From contig NZ_JBATXB010000026.1 of the NCBI RefSeq assembly GCF_049673005.1, positions 1 through 33,280 of the forward strand: 33,280 bases of DNA, in the 5' to 3' direction. The notes beneath the pieces are model-generated. The model made no database searches and was not told the origin of the DNA. It saw nothing but the letters and a program-made list of their open reading frames with translations. Within the stretch, counting starts at the first letter, position 1. The number at the start of each line of letters is the position of its first letter. The DNA comes from Carnobacterium_A sp049673005 (GTDB taxonomy: Bacteria > Bacillota > Bacilli > Lactobacillales > Carnobacteriaceae). The translations under genes and the position numbers were made by a program. Shown here piece by piece: positions 15,796 to 23,988 of this stretch.

Positions 15796-16683
15796 TTATC
15801 TAGCAAGTTGCTTATCCATGTCATCATTCAAGGCTAATAAAATAGACTCGGCGACACCATTCTCGCTATTTGTAGAAGTTAAGTACTTAGCGTGTGCTTT
15901 TACACCATCTTCAGCGTTTGCTACTGCTACGCTATACCCAGCTACTTTTAACATCGAGACATCATTAAAATTATCACCAAGGGCCATCACGTCATCTGTG
16001 TGGATACCTAATGATTCAGCTGCTCGTGCTAATGCCAAACCTTTTTGAGCTTTAGCATGGTTGATTTCAATATTATTAACAAATGAAGCTGTGATAGCCA
16101 AATCGCCAGTTCCGCTTAACTCTTGAGCAAGTGGTTCAAGAACTTTTGGGCCATCCTCACTAAATGTAATAATTTTTAATATTTCTACAGACTCATCTTC
16201 TAATAGCTCATTATAATCTGAAACGTAATTAATATTCATGATTTCTAAACGAGCAGCAGCTAAAACGACCGACATTTTAAATGAGGTATCTGGATTGGTT
16301 TTATAAATTAAAGAAGCAACAGCTTCAATACGTTTAGCTTTATTATCAGAATAAATTCCTTTTGAGGTTGTCATTTCACAATAAAGATCCAATTCGTTTA
16401 TTTTCTTCAAAATAGCTCTAACTGTTTCTTTACTCAGTCCGATATTCTCGATAATTTCGCCATCTTCATTGTATACTTGAGCACCATTTAGCGTGATAAT
16501 CGGGCACGATATACCAACTTCCTCAAGTAAAGGTTTAGCTTCTGTATAGCCGCGACCTGTAGCGACCATAAAATGAACGCCACTTTTTTGAGCAGCTAAG
16601 ATTGCTTTAGCATTCGTTTCAGAGATAACCATTTTTTCATTTAACAACGTTCCGTCCATATCCGACGCAATTAGTTTAACCAT
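15796..16683 (-). CDS. Cof-type HAD-IIB sugar phosphatase
   Basis: This 295-residue haloacid dehalogenase-type phosphatase is of the Cof/YidA group, which removes phosphate from sugar phosphates or similar small molecules. Motif I is DMDGTLL, with Asp8 as nucleophile and Asp10 as general acid. Motif II is MVATGRGYTEA. The cap domain spans about 85-185. Motif IV is ALGDNFNDVSML, preceded by a Lys in HAKAQKGLAL (motif III). AGGAGGAAATACAATC leads to the ATG. No terminator separates it from the pdxK-like gene downstream, but that gene has its own promoter, so read-through is optional. The substrate is unknown. Confidence 0.9.
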   Translation of the reverse strand: MVKLIASDMDGTLLNEKMVISETNAKAILAAQKSGVHFMVATGRGYTEAKPLLEEVGISCPIITLNGAQVYNEDGEIIENIGLSKETVRAILKKINELDLYCEMTTSKGIYSDNKAKRIEAVASLIYKTNPDTSFKMSVVLAAARLEIMNINYVSDYNELLEDESVEILKIITFSEDGPKVLEPLAQELSGTGDLAITASFVNNIEINHAKAQKGLALARAAESLGIHTDDVMALGDNFNDVSMLKVAGYSVAVANAEDGVKAHAKYLTSTNSENGVAESILLALNDDMDKQLAR

Positions 16684-16802
16684 GATTGTATTTCCTCCTA
16701 ATATCCGTTTTATCCTTATTTAGTTTACCATTTATTGAATGAAAAAAGTATCCATACCTACTATTTTAAGACAATCAAAATGGTAATCAAACATTCTAGT
16801 CC

Positions 16803-16831
16803 TTGTTTGAAACGATAAAGTTTAGTACGAT
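16803..16831 (+). promoter_or_regulatory. promoter of ung
   Basis: TTGTTT (16803-16808), a 17-base spacer and TACGAT (16826-16831) lie about 40 bases before the ung start. Confidence 0.5.
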
Positions 16832-16868
16832 ACAGACGAAATCAAAAATAAAGAAAGAAGGCTAAGAT

Positions 16869-17555
16869 ATGAATATACCCATTGAAAACGATTGGGCACC
16901 AATTTTAAAGAATCCTATTTTAAATACGACTTATGAACAATTATCATTATTTTTATCAAGAGAATATGAGAATGAAACGATTTATCCAGAAGAAAATAAA
17001 ATTTGGCAAGCTTTTGAATGGACTCCTTATCAAAATGTACGAGTTGTTATATTGGGACAAGATCCTTATCATGGCCCAAATCAGGCTCATGGTCTAAGTT
17101 TTTCGGTTAATCCTGGAATCAAAATACCTCCTTCGTTAGTAAATATGTATAAAGAACTTGAAACGGATTTAGGATTTGCTCGAGTGAACCATGGGTATCT
17201 GAAATCTTGGGCTGATCAAGGTGTCTTATTATTAAATACAGTTTTAACAGTAAGAAAAGGAGAGGCTCATTCTCACCGCAATAAAGGCTGGGAAGAAATT
17301 ACTGATTATGTGATAAAAGAATTAAGTAAACGCGAAGAACCAATTGTTTTTCTTTTGTGGGGAAATCATTCTATAAAAAAAAGAAACCTTATTAATGAAG
17401 AAAAACATGTTGTCTTAACTTCTTCTCATCCAAGTCCTTTATCGGCTTATCGTGGATTTTTTGGTTCTAAACCTTTTTCGAATGCAAACAAACTATTAGA
17501 GCAGATGGGACAAGGTCCAATTAATTGGCAACTCCCTGAAATACTAAATATTTAG
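16869..17555 (+). CDS. ung: uracil-DNA glycosylase
   Basis: This 228-residue family-1 uracil-DNA glycosylase removes uracil from DNA at the start of base excision repair. The water-activating loop GQDPYHGPNQAHGLSFSV begins at residue 63, with Asp65 as the catalytic Asp. The Leu-intercalation loop HPSPLSAYRGFFG near residue 195 supplies the catalytic His. VFLLWGNHSIKK carries the uracil-binding Asn. A GAAGG element precedes the ATG. Length and motifs are standard. A weak inverted repeat (TAGTACAG with CTGTACTA, 17553-17588) lies at its end but has no T run. Confidence 0.97.
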   Translation: MNIPIENDWAPILKNPILNTTYEQLSLFLSREYENETIYPEENKIWQAFEWTPYQNVRVVILGQDPYHGPNQAHGLSFSVNPGIKIPPSLVNMYKELETDLGFARVNHGYLKSWADQGVLLLNTVLTVRKGEAHSHRNKGWEEITDYVIKELSKREEPIVFLLWGNHSIKKRNLINEEKHVVLTSSHPSPLSAYRGFFGSKPFSNANKLLEQMGQGPINWQLPEILNI

Positions 17556-17727
17556 TACAGATTAGAAAATCTTATTATAACTGTACTAGTTTAAATGAGT
17601 TAATTCTGAGAAAATCAATCAAATAAGGTGTTTTTTTATAAAACAGAGAGAAAAAACTGTTATTTTCTGTCAAGAAATAGTATGATGAAATAGAAGTGAA
17701 AAAACACACAACGTGGAGGGAATTAAC

Positions 17728-18711
17728 GTGGAATTATTTGATGGACTAAAATTTAATATTGTAAGAAAAAACATTCGTATTGTTTTTCCAGAAGGCACAG
17801 AGCCTCGGATTATTGGAGCGGTTGTTCGCCTACAAGCAGAAGAACTCATTCAACCTGTTTTACTTGGTAATCCAGAGGAAATTAAAGAAGTTGCTAAAAA
17901 GCGTGGATTCAATGTAGATAATATTGAAATCGTTGATCCGAACAATTACGAAGCAGCCGAAGAAATGGTCGCAGCATTTGTTGAGCGTCGTAAAGGAAAA
18001 GTTACTCCTGAGCAAGCAAGAGAAATGATAAAAGACGAAAACTATTTTGGAACAATGTTAACTTATATGGGTAATGTTGATGGTTTAGTTAGTGGAGCCA
18101 TTCATTCTACTGGGGATACAGTTCGTCCGGCTTTACAAATTATTAAAACAAAACCTGGTGTTAGTCGTACAAGTGGAGCCTTCATCATGTTACGCGGACG
18201 TGATAATGAGAAGTACCTATTCTCAGATTGCGCAATTAATGTTAATCCAAATGCTCAAGAATTGGCTGAAATCGCTGTTGAAAGTGCTAAAACAGCTGAA
18301 TTATTTGGAATCGAGCCTAAAGTTGCTATGTTAAGTTTCTCAACTAAAGGATCAGCAAGAGCTGAAGAAGCAACTAAAGTTGCAGAAGCAACTAGAATTG
18401 CTCAAGAACTAGCTCCTCATTACGAAATTGATGGAGAACTACAATTCGACGCTGCTTATGTTGCATCTGTAGGACAACAAAAAGCACCGGATTCTAATGT
18501 GGCTGGACAAGCGACAGTCTTTGTCTTTCCAGAATTACAATCAGGAAATATAGGGTACAAAATTGCGCAACGTTTCGGTAACTTTGAAGCTATTGGGCCT
18601 ATCTTGCAAGGGTTAAATAAACCAATCTCTGACCTTTCACGTGGATGTAATGAAGAAGATGTTTACAAGTTAGCAATTATCACAGCTACTCAAAGTTTAA
18701 TGAACGAATAA
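17728..18711 (+). CDS. pta: phosphate acetyltransferase
   Basis: This 327-residue phosphotransacetylase converts acetyl-CoA and phosphate to acetyl phosphate, which with acetate kinase gives ATP and acetate. It is the short single-domain form of Firmicutes. Typical stretches are VFPEGTEPRIIGA, NYFGTMLTYMGNVDGLVSGA, HSTGDTVRPALQIIKT, MLSFSTKGSA and GPILQGLNKPISDLSRGC. The start is decided by the ribosome site: GGAGGG at 17715-17720 is seven bases before the GTG at 17728. An in-frame GTG at 17713 overlaps that site and is unlikely. A terminator follows 12 bases after the stop, so the gene is monocistronic. No acetate kinase gene is in the window. Confidence 0.96.
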   Translation: MELFDGLKFNIVRKNIRIVFPEGTEPRIIGAVVRLQAEELIQPVLLGNPEEIKEVAKKRGFNVDNIEIVDPNNYEAAEEMVAAFVERRKGKVTPEQAREMIKDENYFGTMLTYMGNVDGLVSGAIHSTGDTVRPALQIIKTKPGVSRTSGAFIMLRGRDNEKYLFSDCAINVNPNAQELAEIAVESAKTAELFGIEPKVAMLSFSTKGSARAEEATKVAEATRIAQELAPHYEIDGELQFDAAYVASVGQQKAPDSNVAGQATVFVFPELQSGNIGYKIAQRFGNFEAIGPILQGLNKPISDLSRGCNEEDVYKLAIITATQSLMNE

Positions 18712-18723
18712 TTAGAAATTTAA

Positions 18724-18758
18724 AAAGTAAAGTCTATTTATGGCTTTGCTTTTTTTTA
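18724..18758 (+). terminator. terminator of pta
   Basis: An 11-base stem (18724-18734 with 18742-18752, two wobbles) with a seven-base loop ends in a run of eight T. Confidence 0.82.
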
Positions 18759-18805
18759 CGTTTATATGCTTTTGTTACTGATATGAAAGACTTAAGAGGG
18801 AATGT

Positions 18806-18835
18806 TTGCGCTTACGAATAGAAATTCTTTATAAT
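18806..18835 (+). promoter_or_regulatory. promoter of the NAD(P)-binding protein gene
   Basis: TTGCGC (18806-18811), an 18-base spacer and a perfect TATAAT (18830-18835) lie 35 bases before the chosen start. Confidence 0.55.
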
Positions 18836-18869
18836 AGGAATAGAGATGAAGCAAAGGAGGAAGAATATC

Positions 18870-19505
18870 ATGAGAATAGGTATTATAGGTGCGACTGGAA
18901 AGGCTGGTTCTTGTATTACCGCAGAGGCACTGGATAGAGGTCATCTGGTTGTTCCGTTAGTACGGAATGCGCGCAAGTTGGAAGACCAAGATTGGGAAAT
19001 AGTAGAAAAAGACTTATTTGATTTATCTTATACGGACCTTGTTGGATTAGACGTAGTAGTAGATGCATTCAAAGCTCCAGAAGGACGAGAAGAACTTCAT
19101 CAAAAAAGTCTTGAGCATCTTATTTCGCTCTTAAAAGGAAAAAATAAGCCACGTTTAATAGTAGTAGGCGGATCCGGCAGCTTAATTGCAGATAGGGAAA
19201 TTGGAATGCGTCTTTCTGAAAAAAAAGATTTCCCTGATACTGAAAAGGCAACGGCTCATAATATGGAAAAAGCATTAGAAACATTAGAAAACACGTTAGA
19301 TATAAATTGGACCTATCTAAGTCCCTCTGAACATTTTATACCTAAAGGGACTAGGACAGGTAATTATCAATTAGGAACAGATTTTCTTTTAACGAACCAT
19401 TTAGGTCAAAGTGAAATCAGTTATGCAGATTACGCTATTGCTCTAGTGGACGAAATTGAGAATAGAGCGTTTGAGGGAAGAAGGATAACGGCTTGTAGTA
19501 AATAA
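18870..19505 (+). CDS. NAD(P)-binding Rossmann protein (atypical SDR)
   Basis: This 211-residue protein of the NAD(P)H-binding, NmrA/YwnB-like group opens with RIGIIGATGKAGSCITAEAL, whose GATGKAGS loop binds the dinucleotide. Later it has DVVVDAFKAP and RLIVVGGSGSL, then WTYLSPSEHFIP, all usual in this group. Such proteins act as small reductases or as redox sensors; which applies here cannot be told. The frame is open from an ATG at 18846, but AAAGGAGGAAG lies just before the ATG at 18870, where the Rossmann fold begins. It has its own promoter and stands alone between pta and tsaE. Confidence 0.83.
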   Translation: MRIGIIGATGKAGSCITAEALDRGHLVVPLVRNARKLEDQDWEIVEKDLFDLSYTDLVGLDVVVDAFKAPEGREELHQKSLEHLISLLKGKNKPRLIVVGGSGSLIADREIGMRLSEKKDFPDTEKATAHNMEKALETLENTLDINWTYLSPSEHFIPKGTRTGNYQLGTDFLLTNHLGQSEISYADYAIALVDEIENRAFEGRRITACSK

Positions 19506-19647
19506 TAAAGAAAGGAATAGGTAAGACAGTTCCTTAAGCCAATTAAATTTTAATTTTTAATAAAATATTTTCGCTTTTTGAGGATCCATCCCTTACAATG
19601 ATAAGATAAAGCAACAAAAAGAGAATAGAAAGATAAGAGGGATTAGA

Positions 19648-20118
19648 TTGGAAAAATTTCATGCAACTAATGAGTTAGAGACAAAAAAACTTGCAGCTGA
19701 GTTAGCGAAATGGCTAGAACCGGGAGATTTAATTCTATTAGAAGGAGACTTAGGCGCAGGAAAAACAACGTTTACTAAAGGTTTAGCTACAGGGTTAGGA
19801 ATCAAACGTATTATTAAAAGCCCAACGTATACAATTATACGTGAATACCTAGACGGTCGTTTGCCGCTCTATCACATGGATGTTTACCGTTTAGAAGAAA
19901 CGGGCGGAATGGATTTAGGTTTGGAAGAATACTTTGAAGGAGATGGCGTCTCGATTGTTGAGTGGGCAAAATTTATCCCAGAAGACTTACCTTCAGAGTA
20001 TCTTCAAGTAAAACTTGAACCAACAGGTGTAGATTTAATGGAAAGAAATATTTTAATTAGTGCTGTTGGGAAACACTACAATCAGCTGATTGAAAATTTT
20101 TTAAAAGAAAGACAATAA
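19648..20118 (+). CDS. tsaE: tRNA threonylcarbamoyladenosine biosynthesis ATPase TsaE
   Basis: This 156-residue P-loop protein works with TsaB and TsaD to make the t6A modification at position 37 of tRNAs that read ANN codons. The Walker A motif GDLGAGKTTFTKG is near residue 34, followed by SPTYTIIREY, the LYHMDVYRLE segment and SIVEWAKFIPEDLP, all characteristic. The start is TTG, six bases after GAGGG. In many Firmicutes tsaE is followed by tsaB, but here a strong bidirectional terminator follows at once and tsaB is not in the window. Confidence 0.94.
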   Translation: MEKFHATNELETKKLAAELAKWLEPGDLILLEGDLGAGKTTFTKGLATGLGIKRIIKSPTYTIIREYLDGRLPLYHMDVYRLEETGGMDLGLEEYFEGDGVSIVEWAKFIPEDLPSEYLQVKLEPTGVDLMERNILISAVGKHYNQLIENFLKERQ

Positions 20119-20165
20119 AATAGACCTATACATTGATAAAAAGCAATGTATAGGTCTATTTTATT
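20119..20165. terminator. bidirectional terminator after tsaE
   Basis: A perfect 17-base stem (20119-20135 with 20144-20160) with an eight-base loop serves tsaE and the convergent exonuclease gene. Confidence 0.87.
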
Positions 20166-20166
20166 A

Positions 20167-20700
20167 TTAAACATATTTAACTAGTTTTTTTAGAGGAGCC
20201 GTTCCAAAATGATTTTCTAAATAAAGTAGAATTTCAGCACTCGCGTTGCTATCGTCTAGAGCGTGGTGATGATTCTCTAATTTAATGCCTAAATGGGCAC
20301 AAACCGTGTTTAATTTATGATTAGGAATTTCGGTAATCAATTTACGACTAGATTGAACAGTACACAATGTTTGGAAATGTGGTTGCTCAATTTGGTAGTA
20401 ATCGAGACAACCTTGCAAAACACCTCTATCAAAAGGAAGATTGTGAGCAACGATTAGTTTGTTTTCCTTAAAACAAGGTTTGATATCCTCCCAAACACGA
20501 GCAAAACTGGGAGCTTGTGCAACATCTTCTGGATGTATACCGTGTACTTGAATATTGCGATAAAAAAAGTCGGTTTCTGGCTTAATTAATGTGTAATAGT
20601 GGTCAACAATTCGACTATTTTTTACAATGGTTAAAGCAACAGAGCAGGCACTATGTCTCTGATGGTTTGCTGTTTCAAAATCTAATGCAACAAAATTCAT
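20167..20700 (-). CDS. DnaQ-like 3'-5' exonuclease
   Basis: This 177-residue DEDDh exonuclease resembles the proofreading domain of DNA polymerase III epsilon. Asp7 and Glu9 lie in ALDFETAN (ExoI), the third Asp in VAHNLPFDRGVL (ExoII), and the final His and Asp in HHHALDDSNASAEI (ExoIII). It degrades single-stranded DNA or RNA from the 3' end; a role in repair or RNA turnover is inferred. An upstream in-frame ATG at 20727 exists, but AAGGAGG is placed just before the ATG at 20700, where the fold begins. It is too short to hold other domains. Confidence 0.9.
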   Translation of the reverse strand: MNFVALDFETANHQRHSACSVALTIVKNSRIVDHYYTLIKPETDFFYRNIQVHGIHPEDVAQAPSFARVWEDIKPCFKENKLIVAHNLPFDRGVLQGCLDYYQIEQPHFQTLCTVQSSRKLITEIPNHKLNTVCAHLGIKLENHHHALDDSNASAEILLYLENHFGTAPLKKLVKYV

Positions 20701-20793
20701 TCTGTACCTCCTTATATAGATAGTCAATTAGTAGTATAGGTGTTTTTAAGTGAAAATGCTAGTAGATAAAAAGAGTAAAAGAAGCCAATATAG

Positions 20794-20821
20794 TTGAGAA
20801 AAGCTTTTAAACTTTACTCAA
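20794..20821 (-). terminator. possible terminator of the P-type ATPase gene
   Basis: On the minus strand TTGAG-T-AAAG (20821-20812) can pair with CTTT-T-CTCAA (20803-20794) around one T-T mismatch. No strong T run follows, so the call is weak. Confidence 0.35.
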
Positions 20822-20845
20822 CACAACATGGCTCCTTTCAATGTG

Positions 20846-23488
20846 TTAGGCTTTCTTACGAACGATTAATTTAGTTATTTCCATTAAAACAACAGCTCCT
20901 AAAGCTAGTCCTGCAGAAATTCTCCATTGTACCCAACCGAAATCAGCAGGGATGGCAAAGAATTCACGAACGCCAGGAATAACAGTTAAACCATATAAAG
21001 CAAAACAGAAAACTACAGCAAGGATGACATAGATGTTTGAAAAGAATCCTGCTCCAATTGATGTTTGTGAGTTAGAACGTGCAGGGAATGTTTGTAATGT
21101 ACGTGCGAGTATTAATGTCGTAAAGGCCATTGCAATACTCATTTCATTCGAGTAACCTAATCCGATGTATTGAGAAATAATAACAGCAATACCGATTAAT
21201 GCTCCACGATATAAAACAGAGATAAGCGTTTCTCCGGCAAAAATACCTTCATTCGGATCTCTAGGTTTACGCATCATAACATTAGGTTCACCTTTTTCCA
21301 TACCCAATGCAATTGCTGGAACAGAATCGTTAACTAAATTAATGAATAGGAGTTGCAATGCAGTGAACGGGTTTACCCAGTCCATTAATAACGCTGCAAC
21401 AATAGCAATGATTGCTCCTAAGTTTCCAGCAAATAGGTAGGCAATAGCTTTTTTGATGTTATCGTAAACGTTACGTCCAACTTCAACTGCACTAATAATT
21501 GAAACAAAGTTATCGTCAGTTAGAACCATAGCAGCGGCATCTTTAGCTACATCTGTTCCACTACCCATAGCAATACCAATATCTGCTTGTTTTAGAGCTG
21601 GAGCATCGTTTACACCGTCTCCTGTCATAGCGGAAACTTTGCCTTTATTTTGCCAAGCGCGTACAATTCTAATTTTATTTTCAGGAGATACACGTGCATA
21701 AACGGATATTTTTTCTAATTGATTATTTAATTCATCTTCTGTTAAAGCATCTAATTCTTGACCCGTTAAAGCGATATCGCCTTCCTCTGCGATACCAATA
21801 TCACGAGCGATTGCTTGAGCCGTTGTTTTGTGGTCACCAGTAATCATAACAGTCTTGATACCAGCTTTTTTAGCTTCTTCAACAGCTCCGTATACTGCCT
21901 CACGAGGAGGATCAATCATAGCCATAATACCAACTAGAATTAACTCATTCTCATCTTCAAATTGAATGGTATGTTCGTCAGCAACTGGTTTATATGCAAA
22001 TGCTAAAACTCGTAATGCACGATCTGAGAAAGCTTCGTTTTTGTCTTCTATTACTTTTAGACGTTCTTCAGTTAAAGGAACAATTTCTCCATCGATTAAT
22101 ACTTTTGTACTACGATTGAAGATAACATCTGGTCCGCCTTTAGTTAACATTAAAGATTCATTATCTATTTTATGAACCGTTGACATCAATTTACGGTCAG
22201 AATCAAAAGGTAATTCAGCAACACGTGGGTATTGCTGACGCAAATCTCCATAAGGTTGGTTTACTTTATTACTGAAAGAAACCATAGCCACTTCGGTAGG
22301 GTCACCTAATTCTTGGCCTGTTTCACTGATTGTAGAGTCATTAGCTAATACAGCAATTTGCATTAAGCGTTTTTCATCAAATGTCCATGTTTCTGGTTTA
22401 TCATTAAACGGTGCAGATTGACCATTTAACAAAAAGTAATCAACAATAGTCATCTTATTTTGTGTTAGCGTACCAGTCTTATCTGTACAAATAACGCTTG
22501 TAGCGCCTAATGTTTCAACTGCTGGTAATTTACGAATGATGGCATGACGCTTAGCCATTTTATTTGTTCCCATTGAAAGTACAATCGTAACAATAGATTG
22601 CAGCGCTTCAGGTATGGCAGCAACCGCTACAGCTACAGCAAACATAAAGGCATTCAATAAGTCTACGCTGAGGTTTGAAGAACCACCAAAATAAATACGA
22701 ACGGCTTCGATAACAAAAATAAGAATAGATAGGATTAGAATCCCAATCCCGAGTTGTTTACTAAATTGATCTAATTTTTTCTGCAAAGGAGTTTGCTTTG
22801 TCATAGCATTTTCAAGTAAGTTTGCAACTTGTCCAATTTCAGTTTGATTTGCTGTTGCCGTAATAACAAAGACACCACGACCATAGACAACCAGTGTACC
22901 GCTGTGAACCATATTAGAGCGATCCCCAACAGGTACTGTGTTTGAAAGGGTTGCAACATCTTTATCAGCAGGAACAGATTCACCTGTTAACATACCTTCA
23001 TCAATTTTTAGTGATCCAGCTTCGATTAAACGACCATCAGCAGGAACAAAATCTCCGGCATCTAAAATAACGATATCTCCAGGGACTAATTCATTAGCGG
23101 GTAAAGATATTTTTTCACCATTCCGAATAACTTTAGCTATTGGTGCGGACATATTTTTTAAAGCATCTAAAGATCCTTCAGCTTTTTTAGTTTGAACGAC
23201 ACTTACAATTGAATTAATCATTAGAACTGCAAAAATAATAAGTGATTCAACAACAGAACCCATTAAAATTTGAACAACAGCTACGATAAGTAAAACGACT
23301 ACCATTGCATCTTTAAATGTTTCTAAAAATAATTTTAAAATTGAATCTTTTTTGACGGATTTTAACTCGTTCGTTCCGTATTTTTCGAGACGATTTTTTA
23401 CTTCTGTATCATTTAATCCTTCTTTAGTGGTATCTAATTCTAATAAAACGTCTTTTTGTTCTTTTTGATAATATTCCAAGTATGACAC
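20846..23488 (-). CDS. Ca2+/Mn2+-type P-type ATPase exporter
   Basis: This 880-residue P2A-type cation ATPase pumps Ca2+ and/or Mn2+ out of the cell. The actuator motif TGES is at 168-171. The M4 motif AAIPEAL has Glu294 as an ion ligand. The phosphorylated Asp336 lies in CTDKTGTLTQNK, and TGDGVNDAP forms the hinge. In M5 the sequence GNLGAI has Ala where SERCA has the site-I Glu, and M6 reads INLVNDS with the site-II Asn and Asp. Together these suggest a single ion site, as described for Listeria LMCA1. The leader carries a probable yybP-ykoY manganese riboswitch. Streptococcal and lactococcal homologues under that riboswitch handle Mn2+ and Ca2+, so Mn2+ export is likely. The gene is complete and transcribed alone. 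Confidence 0.94.
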   Translation of the reverse strand: MSYLEYYQKEQKDVLLELDTTKEGLNDTEVKNRLEKYGTNELKSVKKDSILKLFLETFKDAMVVVLLIVAVVQILMGSVVESLIIFAVLMINSIVSVVQTKKAEGSLDALKNMSAPIAKVIRNGEKISLPANELVPGDIVILDAGDFVPADGRLIEAGSLKIDEGMLTGESVPADKDVATLSNTVPVGDRSNMVHSGTLVVYGRGVFVITATANQTEIGQVANLLENAMTKQTPLQKKLDQFSKQLGIGILILSILIFVIEAVRIYFGGSSNLSVDLLNAFMFAVAVAVAAIPEALQSIVTIVLSMGTNKMAKRHAIIRKLPAVETLGATSVICTDKTGTLTQNKMTIVDYFLLNGQSAPFNDKPETWTFDEKRLMQIAVLANDSTISETGQELGDPTEVAMVSFSNKVNQPYGDLRQQYPRVAELPFDSDRKLMSTVHKIDNESLMLTKGGPDVIFNRSTKVLIDGEIVPLTEERLKVIEDKNEAFSDRALRVLAFAYKPVADEHTIQFEDENELILVGIMAMIDPPREAVYGAVEEAKKAGIKTVMITGDHKTTAQAIARDIGIAEEGDIALTGQELDALTEDELNNQLEKISVYARVSPENKIRIVRAWQNKGKVSAMTGDGVNDAPALKQADIGIAMGSGTDVAKDAAAMVLTDDNFVSIISAVEVGRNVYDNIKKAIAYLFAGNLGAIIAIVAALLMDWVNPFTALQLLFINLVNDSVPAIALGMEKGEPNVMMRKPRDPNEGIFAGETLISVLYRGALIGIAVIISQYIGLGYSNEMSIAMAFTTLILARTLQTFPARSNSQTSIGAGFFSNIYVILAVVFCFALYGLTVIPGVREFFAIPADFGWVQWRISAGLALGAVVLMEITKLIVRKKA

Positions 23489-23627
23489 TCCCTAATTTTT
23501 TTTGGATGATTTAGTAAAATACAATCAGATATTGGCTTATCGGTTAAATACTAGGAAACAAACCAACATATTGTGTATGAAAACCGGTACGAGAATACCC
23601 CCTTAAGTTCTTTTTAAGAAAAATGAT

Positions 23628-23682
23628 AAAAAAAGAGACTTATGCAGAATCGTTTCTATGCAGAAACAATGTGCATAAGTCT
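23628..23682 (-). terminator. riboswitch-controlled terminator
   Basis: On the minus strand AGACTTATGCA (23682-23672) pairs perfectly with TGCATAAGTCT (23646-23636). A small inner TTTC/GAAA hairpin sits between them, and seven T follow. It lies directly after the aptamer and about 140 bases before the ATPase start, so it must be bypassed for expression. Confidence 0.85.
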
Positions 23683-23796
23683 CACCGTTTAAGACAACAC
23701 CAGTAAATTTTGCGAATTTACTTGTTGGTGATGTTGCCACAGCAAATGCTGCCAGTTACTCCCTTATGTATGAGAATAGGTAACGTGTCGTTTTTC
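23680..23796 (-). ncRNA. probable yybP-ykoY manganese riboswitch
   Basis: The minus-strand leader contains the hallmark AAGGGAGTAAC (near 23764), closed by GTTAC upstream as a helix, then a short AGCATTTGCT hairpin and GTGGCAACATC. A long hairpin follows with arms AGTAAATT and AATTTACT around CGCAA. This order matches the yybP-ykoY class, in which Mn2+ docks two helical legs and prevents termination. A strong intrinsic terminator follows immediately and a cation ATPase is the gene controlled, as known for Lactococcus yoaB and streptococcal homologues. The boundaries are approximate and the outermost helix is not clear to me. The region from here to 23488 holds no other gene. Confidence 0.78.
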
Positions 23797-23806
23797 TTCT
23801 TTGTAC

Positions 23807-23835
23807 AGTATATAGTTTTTTTTTTGATAATGCAA
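23807..23835 (-). promoter_or_regulatory. promoter of the riboswitch-ATPase transcript
   Basis: TTGCAT (23835-23830), a 17-base spacer containing a run of ten A, and TATACT (23812-23807) on the minus strand place the start of transcription near 23800, just before the aptamer. Confidence 0.65.
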
Positions 23836-23892
23836 TTAAAACTCATTTTTCTTATTAGTTTTAAAAAAAAGTGAATAAGAGTAAACAATTTC

Positions 23893-23921
23893 TTGTATTC
23901 GCTTACGTTTAAATGTACAAT
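23893..23921 (+). promoter_or_regulatory. promoter with candidate cre site ahead of the GH1 gene
   Basis: TTGTAT (23893-23898), a 17-base spacer and TACAAT (23916-23921) form a promoter. The -35 box overlaps TTGTATTCGCTTACG (23893-23907), which fits the CcpA consensus WTGNAANCGNWNNCW at 13 of 15 positions. Carbon catabolite repression of the GH1 gene is likely if CcpA binds. Confidence 0.5.
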
Positions 23922-23936
23922 TGTTTTATAGTTAAT

Positions 23937-23944
23937 GTATAGAC
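23937..23944 (+). promoter_or_regulatory. candidate GntR/UTRA operator
   Basis: GTATAGAC matches the GTnTAnAC pattern of HutC-type GntR operators and lies about nine bases after the predicted start of transcription of the GH1 gene. Related strings occur at 25582-25589 and 27089-27096. Confidence 0.4.
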
Positions 23945-23988
23945 AAATCGAAATGTTGCCTAATTAATGATAAAAGGAGAGAATAAAT

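Noticed and set aside
17553..17588. Inverted repeat TAGTACAG/CTGTACTA at the end of ung as a terminator
   Set aside because: The loop is long and no T run follows. It might be a weak terminator, but I cannot support it.
18813..18820. TACGAATA, identical to the competence sigma factor (ComX) box
   Set aside because: One copy of an 8-mer is expected by chance in both strands of 33 kb. A normal TTGCGC/TATAAT promoter spans it, and the downstream gene is not a competence gene.
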